A model generated the notes under the pieces. It was not told where the DNA came from. It did not search any database and saw only the letters and a program-made list of their open reading frames with translations. This document shows, in pieces, positions 35,619-45,005 of a stretch of 64,000 bases of DNA (within the stretch, counting starts at the first letter, position 1; each line of letters begins with the position of its first letter). Origin of the DNA: QKMZ01 sp012965515. Lineage in GTDB: Bacteria > Cyanobacteriota > Vampirovibrionia > Obscuribacterales > Obscuribacteraceae. The DNA lies in contig CALFMP010000025.1 in assembly GCA_937879965.1 (NCBI GenBank), positions 1 through 64,000 of the forward strand, read 5' to 3'. The position numbers and the translations under genes are program-made.

Positions 35619-36359
35619 CTAGCCGGAAGCTTTAGCCGTGATTTCTAGAACCTCGCCTATGGCCAGCGGACAAATCTCAATACTGGTTCCGGTTGCTTTG
35701 GCATGTTTGACCAGGTCTGATGACTGATAGCGGAACGGCACGCGCTCCACCAAAGCCTGAAAGTGCAACGGAACGACGCGCTTGGCACCAATCTCCTCGG
35801 CAATTTTCAAAGCTTCATCGGGTGAAGCAACGCCATACTTTCCACCGATAGGCAGACAAGCGGTATGAACAGGGAATCCCTTGAGGCTGTCACGAATAGT
35901 CTGCGTATAAATGGTATCGCCGGCGTGGTAGAAACCTTCGAAATAGTAGCCATTTACAGGTTTGCCTGGCGCTCTAGTCCGGGCATGCAGGTGCAAAATA
36001 GTCTTTCCAAGCCGGTTGACAGGGTGGTGCGCCGGTATGGCGCGGATGTTGATTGAGTTGAAAGAAATCGTTTCGTGGTGATCGATGCTGATGAGCGCTT
36101 CGTTCGGAATGCGTTTTCTGTACTTCCGTGCCATCCAGCGCATTAGAACGCGCGGACCAGCGAACTTGCAATTCCATGCTTCGTAAAGTTTGAAAGCCAT
36201 GAGCACGCCATGATCGAAGTGACCATGACTGAAAAGGACGAGATCGCCCTTTGGCAATTTCGTCCAATCGACCGGATCCTTGAGATAAGGGTCGACGTAA
36301 ACGTTGACCCCCGAAACGTTGAACCGAACTGCGCTGTGACCCAGGTAGGAAAGACTCAA
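35619..36359 (-). CDS. Metallo-beta-lactamase-fold hydrolase (UlaG/YtkL-like)
   Basis: 246 residues from a TTG with a strong GGAGG eight bases upstream. The metal-binding motif SHGHFDHG lies near residues 44-51, and downstream AHHP, HAGDT and LHF provide the remaining ligands of the fold. The compact N-terminus (LGHSAVRFN) is typical of the UlaG/YtkL-like subgroup of metal-dependent hydrolases. Substrate unknown. Confidence 0.85.
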   Translation of the reverse strand: MSLSYLGHSAVRFNVSGVNVYVDPYLKDPVDWTKLPKGDLVLFSHGHFDHGVLMAFKLYEAWNCKFAGPRVLMRWMARKYRKRIPNEALISIDHHETISFNSINIRAIPAHHPVNRLGKTILHLHARTRAPGKPVNGYYFEGFYHAGDTIYTQTIRDSLKGFPVHTACLPIGGKYGVASPDEALKIAEEIGAKRVVPLHFQALVERVPFRYQSSDLVKHAKATGTSIEICPLAIGEVLEITAKASG

Positions 36360-36532
36360 AAAATGCCTCCACTTCGTCTTTCTGAACCGTCGTGAAAGGT
36401 TATCACATTTGAGCGGACAGCTTTATGCAAGCACCCATGCGATTCAAAAGGGAAAAAATGCCTGTTTGCTTGTACAATTCACAGTTTTGGTGCCGGCATT
36501 AAAACTGTCTACTGTCCGGACGTACTTGAGAA

Positions 36533-38242
36533 ATGTCTGATGGAGGGAATGAGCGTATCGCTATGAAGGATTTCGCGTTTAGATCAATATCACTTTCGCT
36601 GGCGGTAACCTTTGGCGTCTCTGCATTTTCGGTCTTAGGAATAGGAATTCCTCTTCAGAAAGCCGAAGCAAAAAATACTCCAGGGGAATTTGTCAAGTAT
36701 TTCAATCCCATTCCCGAGAAAAAGCACTACTTGAATGAAGGGCAAGACCGCCTGATCAAAACCAAGAAATTCAAGGCAGTTTCGATCGAAGGAGCACAGC
36801 CGGTTTTTAATAAGGAAATCGGATTGTTTGCCCTGATACCAACTGAAAAGATCGGACAAACACAAGTCATCAACGAAATCCTCAGCAGACCAAACGTCAG
36901 CGGGCTGTCAGTAACGATTCCCTGGAAGGTTCTCGAGCCGAAAGAAGATGAGTTCAACTGGCAACCACTGGACAATCTTTTGGAACAGTTGAAACCATCA
37001 GGCAAAACATTGATCGTGCGCGTTTCCACTTGCGGAGTTGACACTGTTCCGGAAGGCTTTGTCGCACCGAAGGCGGAAGAAGGCGACAAGAAAGTCGTTC
37101 TTGATTCCGACACTCCAAGTTGGGTTTTCACCGGCGACGTAAAAACAATGGAATACACCGGCAAGGACGGCAAGCAGCATCTGATGCCGATCTTCTGGGA
37201 TACCAACTATCTGGCAAAATGGTCTAACTTCATCACCGAAATGGGCGAGAAGTATGACAAGCATCCCGGCATCCATTCCATCGGCATCACGGGCGGTGGC
37301 ATAGGCGGCAGCACTCAAGTAGTGCCCGACGTAACCGGCGAGAAGGGCAATTACGACAAACTGGAAAAGGCACTCACCAAAGACCACGGCATGAGCCAGA
37401 GACAATTGGTGACGCACTGGAAGTATGTTGCCGACATTTTCCCGAAAGCATTTCCGACGGCAAGATTGAACTTCGACGTTGATCCGCCGACTCCAAATCG
37501 AGCCGGTCAAGACACCCTGGACGAAATCTCGGACTATCTCATCTATCGCTATGGACAGCGCGTTTACATCACCCGCCAGAATATCAACGACGGCAAGCAT
37601 GGATTTGATCAATATCGAGTGATTATCAAATTCCATCCCGATACGTTTACCGGTTATCAGCTAACTGAAAAAGTTGATGCTGAAGGTCTGGAAAAAATTG
37701 CCAAGAACGCTCCTGTAGACGGCATCAGTTATATAGAGATTCCTCTTTCTACATTCGAAGCCGCGGCAAAGGATGAAGCACTGGCCAAATCGCTCGAAGA
37801 ACTGCGTTCAAAACTTGGCTATCAATTGGTTTCGCAAAAAATCTCTTTCGATGAAAAGCTCAAGCAAGGCGATAAGCTGAAAGCCTCTTTCGAGTTCCTC
37901 AATCTTGGTGCGGCAACACCGCTGCGTCCATCAAGGGAATTCGACAAAGATGTAGCCGGAAGCTACAAATTGCAAATGGAATTCCGCGATGAATCGGGCA
38001 GGCCGATTGGACAATCGTTGCATACACCGCAGCCTCCGACCAATCAGTGGCAGGCGGGCAAACCGATCACTTGGTCGGAAGAGCTGAAGATGCCGCCTCT
38101 CAAGCCCGGTAAGTATTCGGTTTTCGTCTCAGTGGTGGATGTCGACACCAAACGCAAACTGCAAATACTGAACGCTTCCAATGCTCAAGGAAAGCCAACG
38201 GCCGAGTTTGCCATCGCCGCTGGTGACCTCAAAGTAGAGTAA
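36533..38242 (+). CDS. Exported barrel glycoside hydrolase-like protein (DUF4832-like C-terminus)
   Basis: 569 residues; a signal peptide lies at about 10-48 (LSLAVTFGVSAF ... KAEA) and an ATG at 36563 is an alternative start. The N-terminal part looks like a TIM-barrel glycosidase (VSGLSVTIPWKVLEPKED, IHSIGITGGG). The C-terminal about 140 residues form a beta-sandwich like the DUF4832 domain of sugar-acting enzymes. It is followed after 12 bp by a pyruvyl transferase gene, suggesting a shared role in envelope polysaccharide. The precise substrate cannot be told. Confidence 0.7.
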   Translation: MSDGGNERIAMKDFAFRSISLSLAVTFGVSAFSVLGIGIPLQKAEAKNTPGEFVKYFNPIPEKKHYLNEGQDRLIKTKKFKAVSIEGAQPVFNKEIGLFALIPTEKIGQTQVINEILSRPNVSGLSVTIPWKVLEPKEDEFNWQPLDNLLEQLKPSGKTLIVRVSTCGVDTVPEGFVAPKAEEGDKKVVLDSDTPSWVFTGDVKTMEYTGKDGKQHLMPIFWDTNYLAKWSNFITEMGEKYDKHPGIHSIGITGGGIGGSTQVVPDVTGEKGNYDKLEKALTKDHGMSQRQLVTHWKYVADIFPKAFPTARLNFDVDPPTPNRAGQDTLDEISDYLIYRYGQRVYITRQNINDGKHGFDQYRVIIKFHPDTFTGYQLTEKVDAEGLEKIAKNAPVDGISYIEIPLSTFEAAAKDEALAKSLEELRSKLGYQLVSQKISFDEKLKQGDKLKASFEFLNLGAATPLRPSREFDKDVAGSYKLQMEFRDESGRPIGQSLHTPQPPTNQWQAGKPITWSEELKMPPLKPGKYSVFVSVVDVDTKRKLQILNASNAQGKPTAEFAIAAGDLKVE

Positions 38243-38254
38243 CTAGAGCAAAGA

Positions 38255-39367
38255 ATGGAAACAACAGAGGCAACACAACTAAAAGAGCTGCCTCTGGAAA
38301 CGCAGCTATTGGAAGCTCTCGGGCAGATCGAGAGCTTCCAGAATTGCGCATTACTCGACTATCCGGACCATCTCAACTCAGGCGATCATTTGATCTGGCT
38401 GGGTACATGTTTTTACCTGGTCGAAACAAGAAAAGCACGCGTCACCTATGCATCCTCGATGGTGAGTTTCGATCAAAAAGAGTTGAAAGAGAAGAACGGC
38501 GATGCACCAATCTTCTTGCAAGGAGGCGGCAATCTGGGCGATATCTGGCCGGACAGTCAGAAGTTTCGAGAACAAGTGATAGCAGACAATCACGACTGTC
38601 CGATCTACATCATGCCGCAATCGATCCACTTTCTGAGTGAAGAATCACTAGATGCAGCCAAAAGTGTTTTCAACGCACATCCGAATCTGACTATCTTCTG
38701 CCGCGATCAAAGAAGTTTTGACTTTGCCAAAGACCATTTTTCCCACTGTCGTTCGATATTGGCTCCGGATATGGTATTCATGCTGGCTTCCGTGATTCAA
38801 ATGTTTTTCAAGAAACGCAAAAAGGGAAAAACGAAATTTCTAATTCGTGCAGACAAAGAATCAGCCAACGAAAAACTCTCCAAAATCGCCCATGATTTCA
38901 ACCTCGCCAGCGAAGACTGGGAATCATACACATGGCTCTACGACGGGCGCGGCAAGCTCGCTGAGCTGCCGGAGATGTACAAAAAACTTCCCGGCTCGGT
39001 GTATGCAGTTCGCGAACTTTGGCAAAGAGGAGTTTCAAAACCTCATCGCTTGCCAGATCGATTCAAGTGGAGATATCTAAAGCGATTTGCTTCAGTTCTT
39101 GCATCAATGCCCAATCGAGAGCAGACGCTCTTTTCCTGGATGATTGCATTCGATGCATTGAGACAAGTTTCCGAATGCGTACTGATCGTCACTGACCGCT
39201 TGCACGTGCACTTGACCGCGTGCATTTTGGGTGTGAAGAACGGCTTTATCTCGAATTCATATCACAAGAATGAGCAGTTCTACACTACCTGGAAGATGCA
39301 AAATAAAAACAGCAGATTTCTTGCAACAGACGCCGAAATAACCGACTTCCTCAAGAGCAAGGACTAA
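38255..39367 (+). CDS. Polysaccharide pyruvyl transferase family protein
   Basis: 370 residues, translated 12 bp after the glycosidase-like gene. Family features: an N-terminal LLDYPDHLNSGDHLIWLG, an LQGGGNLGD motif, IYIMPQSIHF, the FCRDQRS block and VTDRLHVHL near the C-terminus. Members transfer pyruvyl groups from phosphoenolpyruvate to sugars of exopolysaccharides, adding negative charge. It marks the left border of the glycan/RiPP island. Its stop overlaps the convergent GT2 gene by 4 bp. Confidence 0.85.
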   Translation: METTEATQLKELPLETQLLEALGQIESFQNCALLDYPDHLNSGDHLIWLGTCFYLVETRKARVTYASSMVSFDQKELKEKNGDAPIFLQGGGNLGDIWPDSQKFREQVIADNHDCPIYIMPQSIHFLSEESLDAAKSVFNAHPNLTIFCRDQRSFDFAKDHFSHCRSILAPDMVFMLASVIQMFFKKRKKGKTKFLIRADKESANEKLSKIAHDFNLASEDWESYTWLYDGRGKLAELPEMYKKLPGSVYAVRELWQRGVSKPHRLPDRFKWRYLKRFASVLASMPNREQTLFSWMIAFDALRQVSECVLIVTDRLHVHLTACILGVKNGFISNSYHKNEQFYTTWKMQNKNSRFLATDAEITDFLKSKD

Positions 39368-40377
39368 CGGGGCGCGACTCTGCGCGTGTCTCCGATCGCG
39401 CTTATTCGAGCATCGGAGTCAGGCATTGTTTTTGACGAAAGTGAAACTTCACTGTCTACAGATGAGTCAATCTTGCTGTTCGGTACTCTTCTGAATAGAA
39501 AGAAAATTGCCCGCAGAATAGGATTTTGAAAAACCTGTTCAGCAAACGAAATGCGCTTCAGTGCTTCCTTATGAATCGTATGCACACGACGCGACTCGGC
39601 ATCGACTGCCAACCATTCTTGATACAGCTCATCGTACTGATCTTCCAGCCGTCTGAACTGTCTTTCTTTGTACTCTAAAACCTCCGGGTAGTAGCGGTCA
39701 TAGAGTTCCTTATGATGCTCCATCAAGACCGGAATCGACTGCCACCATTGATCGCGATTCACACACGACATGCTGAACTCATGCTTGCGATACTTGAATA
39801 GCGGTTTTTCAATCCGACCAAACTTCATTCCACAACCCATCGCCGCAACCCAGAATTCGTGGTCGCTGTTGAGCGTCAGATGTTGGTTGTATCCGCCCAC
39901 CTCTTCGAAAACCTTTCGCTTCATGAGGAAAGTGACCGGACCCGGCTCTCCAGCCAGCAAAGAGAAGAGCGAAATTTCTTCTTTCCACAGATAGTCACGC
40001 GCACCAAATAACTGCATCTGTGTGTAAATGCCGTCATTGTCCGAATTCTGCAGCGCCGCCATCGTCTCTTCCAGAAAAGTTGGCGTAATCAGGTCATCCG
40101 AATCCATTATTACGAGAAACTCACCTGATGCCTGCTTAACACCGGTGTTTCTTGCTTCGGGCAAACCCTTGTTCGTTTCGTGCGTAACAATTTTGAGAGG
40201 AAAGTCGACCGGTCCAAAATCTAGCTCGAACACGTGCTTTTCTGGCGACCCATCGTCAACGATGATCACTTCGAAGTTTCGATATGTCTGCGCCTTAATG
40301 CTCGCCACGACTTCCAAAAGGTAGTCGGCGTAGCTGTAGTACGTGATTACAATCGAGATCAGCGGCGCTTTTTGCAT
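39364..40377 (-). CDS. GT2 family glycosyltransferase
   Basis: 337 residues. The GT-A fold start is ISIVITYYSYADYLL with VIIVDDGSPE (nucleotide-sugar binding) and the metal-binding DSDD near residue 92. A soluble C-terminal helical region (about 240-300) follows. It probably adds sugars to a surface glycan. Related to, but less similar than, the tandem pair at 45434-47344. Confidence 0.9.
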   Translation of the reverse strand: MQKAPLISIVITYYSYADYLLEVVASIKAQTYRNFEVIIVDDGSPEKHVFELDFGPVDFPLKIVTHETNKGLPEARNTGVKQASGEFLVIMDSDDLITPTFLEETMAALQNSDNDGIYTQMQLFGARDYLWKEEISLFSLLAGEPGPVTFLMKRKVFEEVGGYNQHLTLNSDHEFWVAAMGCGMKFGRIEKPLFKYRKHEFSMSCVNRDQWWQSIPVLMEHHKELYDRYYPEVLEYKERQFRRLEDQYDELYQEWLAVDAESRRVHTIHKEALKRISFAEQVFQNPILRAIFFLFRRVPNSKIDSSVDSEVSLSSKTMPDSDARISAIGDTRRVAPR

Positions 40378-40477
40378 GGTCGTAAGACTTTGTTTTCTAC
40401 CAGTCTACCTGTTGATTCAAAAGCAACATGACAACCGTCTCATGATTAGGTATTCGGCATTGTTATACAAATGCAGC

Positions 40478-41653
40478 ATGCGCACAAACATTTACCAACT
40501 AGAACCTAAGCTCATCGACGGGCAGATCGAGTTAGCGGCCGAAATCGAAACGCCGACCGGGGTTCGCAATCGTCTCTGGTACAAGGTACCTGAAGAGCTT
40601 GCGCAAAACTTGACGGGCAGCGCAGAACCCTTTCTCATTGCCGCAATATTTGCAGCCATGACAAACAAAGCCAATGTCCATGTTCATGGCACAGTATCGC
40701 CATTTCTCATTCGCAACTTGATGGAATATCAGGCCTACTGGTATGCGAACTTGCCTGCCAAATACAATCGTGTGGAAATTACTGCCGAAATCGAGGCAGA
40801 GACCGACGTTTTTCCCGACCTCGACAGATCGATTTGCGCCTACTCCGGCGGGCTGGATAGCAGCTTTACGATTTACAGACACGCATCGGGTATTTGCGGT
40901 CGGTTGAAACGCAATTTGGGTGCGGCTCTCTTCGTGCACGGATTCGACATCCCTCTGGAAGACGAAGAAGCTTTTCAAAGAGCATTCAGGACAAACCAGG
41001 ACACACTCAAATCTGTAGGCGTACCACTGTATTCGATTAAATCCAATCACCGCCTGCTTTTCCCAGATTGGAACGAGACGCACGCAGCCGGTATTGCTTC
41101 GTGTCTAACTCTATTTAAACGCAGCTTTTCTGAAGGCATTGTTCCCGGTACTTATTGCTACAACGACCTGGCGCCGCTGTGGGGGAGCAATCCGACAAGC
41201 GACCATTTGATGTCCAGCCGCAATTTTTCCATTTTTCACGATGGCGCCATTTGGAATCGCGGTTCGAAGCTGTATCATTTGCGCGAATGGCAAACAGCCT
41301 ACGAGCGCATTCGCGTCTGCTACTCAAATCCCAAGAAAGACCAAAATTGCGGTCATTGTGGCAAATGCCTGGTCACACTAATGTTGATCAGTATGCTTCA
41401 ACTGCCCACACCCTGCTCGTTTCCTCGAGCGCTCTCGCAAGAGGTTTTTGAAGATATTGAAGAACTCGACGAAGTACACATAAAGGCTCTGGAAGAGCTT
41501 CTGAAAATAGGCAACAGGCTGCCGTTTCGCGCACAGCTCGCCGAATTGATAGCAACCAACCGACAACGCTTAAAGCCCAAGAAAACAATTCATCACGAGC
41601 TCAAACAAACTAGCGAGAGAATAAAGGCGCTGTTTGGAAAGCCGCCCTATTAA
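40478..41653 (+). CDS. PP-loop (QueC-like) ATPase, left copy
   Basis: 391 residues from the ATG at 40478; earlier in-frame starts overlap the divergent GT2 gene. The PP-loop SGGLDSSFT lies near residue 124, which in this superfamily adenylates a carbonyl before attack by a nucleophile. A Cys cluster CGHCGKC near residue 290 resembles the zinc site of QueC. It is a clear paralogue of the gene at 53005-54225 over the whole length (shared FVHGFDIPL, LMSS/LLSS, FHDGA blocks). Both copies lie convergent to a SagB gene at the outer end of each RiPP half-cluster. A role in peptide tailoring is inferred from context; a nucleoside or other small-molecule substrate is possible. Confidence 0.8.
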   Translation: MRTNIYQLEPKLIDGQIELAAEIETPTGVRNRLWYKVPEELAQNLTGSAEPFLIAAIFAAMTNKANVHVHGTVSPFLIRNLMEYQAYWYANLPAKYNRVEITAEIEAETDVFPDLDRSICAYSGGLDSSFTIYRHASGICGRLKRNLGAALFVHGFDIPLEDEEAFQRAFRTNQDTLKSVGVPLYSIKSNHRLLFPDWNETHAAGIASCLTLFKRSFSEGIVPGTYCYNDLAPLWGSNPTSDHLMSSRNFSIFHDGAIWNRGSKLYHLREWQTAYERIRVCYSNPKKDQNCGHCGKCLVTLMLISMLQLPTPCSFPRALSQEVFEDIEELDEVHIKALEELLKIGNRLPFRAQLAELIATNRQRLKPKKTIHHELKQTSERIKALFGKPPY

Positions 41654-41699
41654 CCACAAACTACTCTCACAGCGGCTTCAACAGACACTGCAAACAGGC

Positions 41700-42482
41700 T
41701 CAAACCGGCTCGCCGATTGCCAAAACAAGTACGACACAATCATCAACCCCATCTAGTCCGAGGGAATGATTCAGTTCGTCATCGATGAACCCCCCCGTGG
41801 CCGTAACGGCGAGGTTGAGTGCAGCGGATACGAGATAAATGTTTTCCGAGACGTGCCCGGCATCAAGCAAACCCAGCCTGTATGCGCGTGGACCATACTT
41901 TGTGCGCAACCGACCCTGATTGCTTGCAAGAAAAATCAGTGCGCTTGCTTCGCTCAATTCGGACTGCAAAAGCAGCATGCGTTTGACCCATTCTTTGAAG
42001 TCGCCGAGCCTAATTTGTTTCAGTCCATGCGCGCCAACATCATAGTGATAAAGCCCTTTCTCAACATCGTCCACGTTCAAAGCAAGAACATACATTTCGC
42101 ACGAACAGAGACTGCCGGCGCTGGGAGCGTTACGGCTCGCGTCATTTGCATTTCCCACATTGGACCGGAGTCCATTGGAAAGGCCGAGCAACTGTCCGAA
42201 TTTTTGCAAATCTAGAGGCTTGGAAGAAAACTCTCTAGAGCTTTTCCTCCGCGCCAGAGCGTCAAACAGACTCATCTCTGGTGCTTTGGTAATCCTCTGA
42301 AAATTTTGCGTATCTGCATTTGTGTCCAGTTGCCTTGGACCTTCTTCCATCAATTCCTGAACGTGTTCGCTAAAATTGATCTGCCGAATTACAGGCAGTT
42401 TTAACAGCCACGGTGAGTTGTTGCTCGCTACATGGTAGTCACACGCGAGATCCGCAGCCAATATTTTCTTTTTGGTTTTCAC
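41700..42482 (-). CDS. SagB-type TOMM dehydrogenase, left copy
   Basis: 260 residues from a GTG. It has the nitroreductase-like FMN fold of SagB/ThcOx enzymes, with RKSSREF near residue 80, LGLSNG, NAPSAGSL and the shared LLDAGHVSENIYL. The family oxidises azolines to aromatic azoles (thiazole/oxazole) after cyclodehydration. It follows the YcaO gene by 9 bp on the same strand, and its gene order matches the right half. There is a full-length paralogue at 51907-52731. Confidence 0.9.
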   Translation of the reverse strand: MKTKKKILAADLACDYHVASNNSPWLLKLPVIRQINFSEHVQELMEEGPRQLDTNADTQNFQRITKAPEMSLFDALARRKSSREFSSKPLDLQKFGQLLGLSNGLRSNVGNANDASRNAPSAGSLCSCEMYVLALNVDDVEKGLYHYDVGAHGLKQIRLGDFKEWVKRMLLLQSELSEASALIFLASNQGRLRTKYGPRAYRLGLLDAGHVSENIYLVSAALNLAVTATGGFIDDELNHSLGLDGVDDCVVLVLAIGEPV

Positions 42483-42491
42483 TGAGAGTAC

Positions 42492-43808
42492 CTACGGAAA
42501 TGGATGCGGATAGGGATTGCTGGCAAACTTCAAAGCATGCTTTTCCGCATGCTTCGCCAGGCGCGGACAGGCCAACCATTTTATAGATTCAGGCACATAG
42601 ATAGGTTGCATCTGCGGCACCACAACCTTTACTCCAACGCCAAAACGTGCCACGTCATCGAGCGTACAATCCATGTACAAGACGGTCATGCCAAGCTCAT
42701 CTTGTAATTTTCCGGCCATTTCTTGTAATTGCAAATCGCCCTTTGGCTCTTGCCACCACTCTTTCTTCCGGAACTCTGCCAGAGACAAAGCGTCGGCGTT
42801 TTTCATGAAGAAATCGAAAGCGGGAGTGTTTCTCCAGAGCGCGTAAAGGTCGGAATGATCGCGCAACGAACTGACCCAGGAAAAATCAGTATAAGAAGGA
42901 ACCTTGGCAGTTTCTTTACCGCTCAACTGCGCGAGGCGAACCAAAAACACCTCATCGATCGATTTCACAATCGCTCTAACAGGATCTGAAGTACAAGCCG
43001 CACCAAATGTTGCCAGCGGAAATTCATCTCCTTGCACCACAGAGAAAACTGTCGGTACATTGAAGTCAGTTGTGATGTCGAAGGTGCGAATTTTTAGCCC
43101 TGCTGCTTTGATGAGGTCTAGCCTCCTCGCCAATGCATTCAACTCTTCGCATTCACCAAAGCTAACACCGTCTAAAACAATCTCCTTTGCCGGAAATTGA
43201 TTCAACCAGAATAGTGAGAAGGCATCACGCTCCGCGACTTCACAAAGTCCAGCCCAAATAGCACGATGCGCGCTTTCATGAAAAGCTGAACCGGAAGAAT
43301 GCGACAAGGTAACCTTCGGCTCGTCTGTATGAGCATGATAGGTGAAATCGACAAACCCAGCAGGTATCCAGTGAAGGTCATTAGTCGCAACTTCCTTCAC
43401 TCGTGCCATTGTCAGATTCCAATCAGGAGAAATTCCTTTATATGAATCGGCGCAACGTTCTTGAGGAGCGCAGTGCGGCAACTCACTGAGCAGTTTGCAA
43501 TTTGAAGCTTTGAGCTGTTCGAATTCCCCAGTGGCAAAGGTGTTATACATGCAATAGCGCTCTAGCACTTCTCCCAAGCATTTGAAAAGCGCTTCGTCTT
43601 TATCAATGGAAGAGCCCCAAGCGTCGCAATCATATTCAACAAAATAAGACCCCAGCGGCCTTGTCAGCTTTGCATGGTAAATCCAAAACGGCGGCTGGTT
43701 GCCCTTCGGTTTGATACCGACGATATCCTTTACAGGACCAAATCTTTCATCGACCAAATCCAAAACGGGCGCAAGAGTTCCCAACTTCTCAGAAAGCGTG
43801 ACTGGCAT
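42492..43808 (-). CDS. YcaO cyclodehydratase, left copy
   Basis: 439 residues from the ATG at 43808, which has GGAG upstream and matches the start of the right-hand copy; longer in-frame starts would overlap the E1 gene much further. YcaO ATP-site motifs are GEVLERYC, GLCEVAERD and SIDEVFLVR. The C-terminus is PYPHPFP, the PxPxP tail characteristic of azoline-forming YcaO proteins. It phosphorylates the peptide backbone amide with ATP to form thiazolines or oxazolines from Cys/Ser/Thr. Its start overlaps the end of the E1-like gene by 20 bp, so translation is probably coupled. Confidence 0.93.
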   Translation of the reverse strand: MPVTLSEKLGTLAPVLDLVDERFGPVKDIVGIKPKGNQPPFWIYHAKLTRPLGSYFVEYDCDAWGSSIDKDEALFKCLGEVLERYCMYNTFATGEFEQLKASNCKLLSELPHCAPQERCADSYKGISPDWNLTMARVKEVATNDLHWIPAGFVDFTYHAHTDEPKVTLSHSSGSAFHESAHRAIWAGLCEVAERDAFSLFWLNQFPAKEIVLDGVSFGECEELNALARRLDLIKAAGLKIRTFDITTDFNVPTVFSVVQGDEFPLATFGAACTSDPVRAIVKSIDEVFLVRLAQLSGKETAKVPSYTDFSWVSSLRDHSDLYALWRNTPAFDFFMKNADALSLAEFRKKEWWQEPKGDLQLQEMAGKLQDELGMTVLYMDCTLDDVARFGVGVKVVVPQMQPIYVPESIKWLACPRLAKHAEKHALKFASNPYPHPFP

Positions 43809-44934
43809 GTGGGCTCTCCGGAATAGATATTGCCCCACCTCGTGCACATACTTCGCATCGTGGAACGCGGGTAAACCAGTTTTGCTCAATATTTCCGCTG
43901 GAGTGAAACGTAATGACACTTCCATCTAACTGCGGTTTTTCAATTGCGCTTATTATGCGCACGGACTCCTGCGCAATATAAGCAGCGGACTGTGTTGCGA
44001 GCCCAATCGATTCACCGGAAAGACCGGTCAACGCGGACTGTTCTTCGAGGTGTTTTTGATACAGCTCTTCTTCCACCGCATAATCACTAACGCTCACCTG
44101 ACGTACGAGAAGACATTCAAAACAAGCCGAATCATATGGATTTACGTAAGGTCCAACTTCAATATTGCTGCCATTATCGCAAGCACGCAACCATTGGATT
44201 CCCGCTTGAACACACAATTCATTGATCGCCATGAAGACAGACTGTGGCAGGTTACGCAGCGCAGCTACTACAAGATCGGCTGTCTTCAGCCGGCTCTGCA
44301 AGTAGTTTCTTACAGCAGACTCATTGCTCTCGGTAAACGTAACTTGCACAGGATTAGAGAAATGCGCAAACAACTCTTCTGAGGCTTTCTCAGTCTTCAG
44401 CGCAGCGACAATCAAGTTATCGAAACCAGACCGATGAAGTAAATCGATCACAGTGGCGCCGAGCAAACCCTCAGCAATCACGACAATACGTGCGGTCTTG
44501 AGTTTATCTATCACTTCCGACGAACAATTATTGTTGCGAGTCAGACCTAGCCTTCTTCCAAAGAACAGTTGGTGTTTTGTATCCACTACGTTGTTTGGAG
44601 TGTGCCTGAAATCGTCAACACCGGCGATCGCACCCCTCGTAAAGAGATTCTTCAAAAGGTCAGCTATATCGCTAGCGGTTGCATCCTTGGCAAACAATTC
44701 GATCAGTTGCGATACATCATGTTGACCATCCAACAAAGGTAAAAGCTTAGGAAGGATACGCTCCGCAAGCGCGCCGCGCAAAACCAGCGGATTTGGCAGT
44801 CCGCGAAACTGCATGCCCAGTCCGTCTGGCATTTGAAAGACAAGAATGTCTTCAACCAACTTCGGACGGCTGGGAAAGTTGGTACCGCTTTCCTTTAGGA
44901 AGGAAAGCGCCACTTCATTGTGGTGCTCTGACAT
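43789..44934 (-). CDS. E1-like (ThiF-type) TOMM leader-binding protein, left copy
   Basis: 381 residues. The N-terminal about 115 residues correspond to the winged-helix leader-recognition domain, and the remainder to an E1/ThiF-like fold (IVVIAEGLLGATVIDLL). A tetrathiolate zinc site is formed by CFEC near residue 285 and CEVC near residue 360. In TOMM clusters this C protein binds the precursor leader and presents it to YcaO. The gene begins 71 bp after the Cys-rich precursor, with a hairpin between. It is paralogous to 49456-50604. Confidence 0.9.
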   Translation of the reverse strand: MSEHHNEVALSFLKESGTNFPSRPKLVEDILVFQMPDGLGMQFRGLPNPLVLRGALAERILPKLLPLLDGQHDVSQLIELFAKDATASDIADLLKNLFTRGAIAGVDDFRHTPNNVVDTKHQLFFGRRLGLTRNNNCSSEVIDKLKTARIVVIAEGLLGATVIDLLHRSGFDNLIVAALKTEKASEELFAHFSNPVQVTFTESNESAVRNYLQSRLKTADLVVAALRNLPQSVFMAINELCVQAGIQWLRACDNGSNIEVGPYVNPYDSACFECLLVRQVSVSDYAVEEELYQKHLEEQSALTGLSGESIGLATQSAAYIAQESVRIISAIEKPQLDGSVITFHSSGNIEQNWFTRVPRCEVCARGGAISIPESPHASHAF

Positions 44935-44983
44935 GATGAACGCTCAATCAAACAATGCGCACAATTCTACGATGCGCAGCGCT

Positions 44984-44998
44984 GTCACTTAAAGTGAC
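44984..44998 (-). other. Short palindrome between precursor and E1 gene
   Basis: GTCACTTAAAGTGAC: GTCAC/GTGAC can pair around a ttaaa loop, placed in the 71-bp gap between the precursor stop and the E1-like start. No T-run follows. It may partly attenuate or protect the precursor message, in the position where the right half has a real terminator. Confidence 0.4.
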
Positions 44999-45005
44999 GG
45001 GCGCC

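Noticed and set aside
40478..41653. PP-loop genes as part of the Qat (QueC-like QatC) anti-phage system
   Set aside because: The accompanying Qat components (ATPase, DNase-type partner) are not present; the association here is with TOMM genes.
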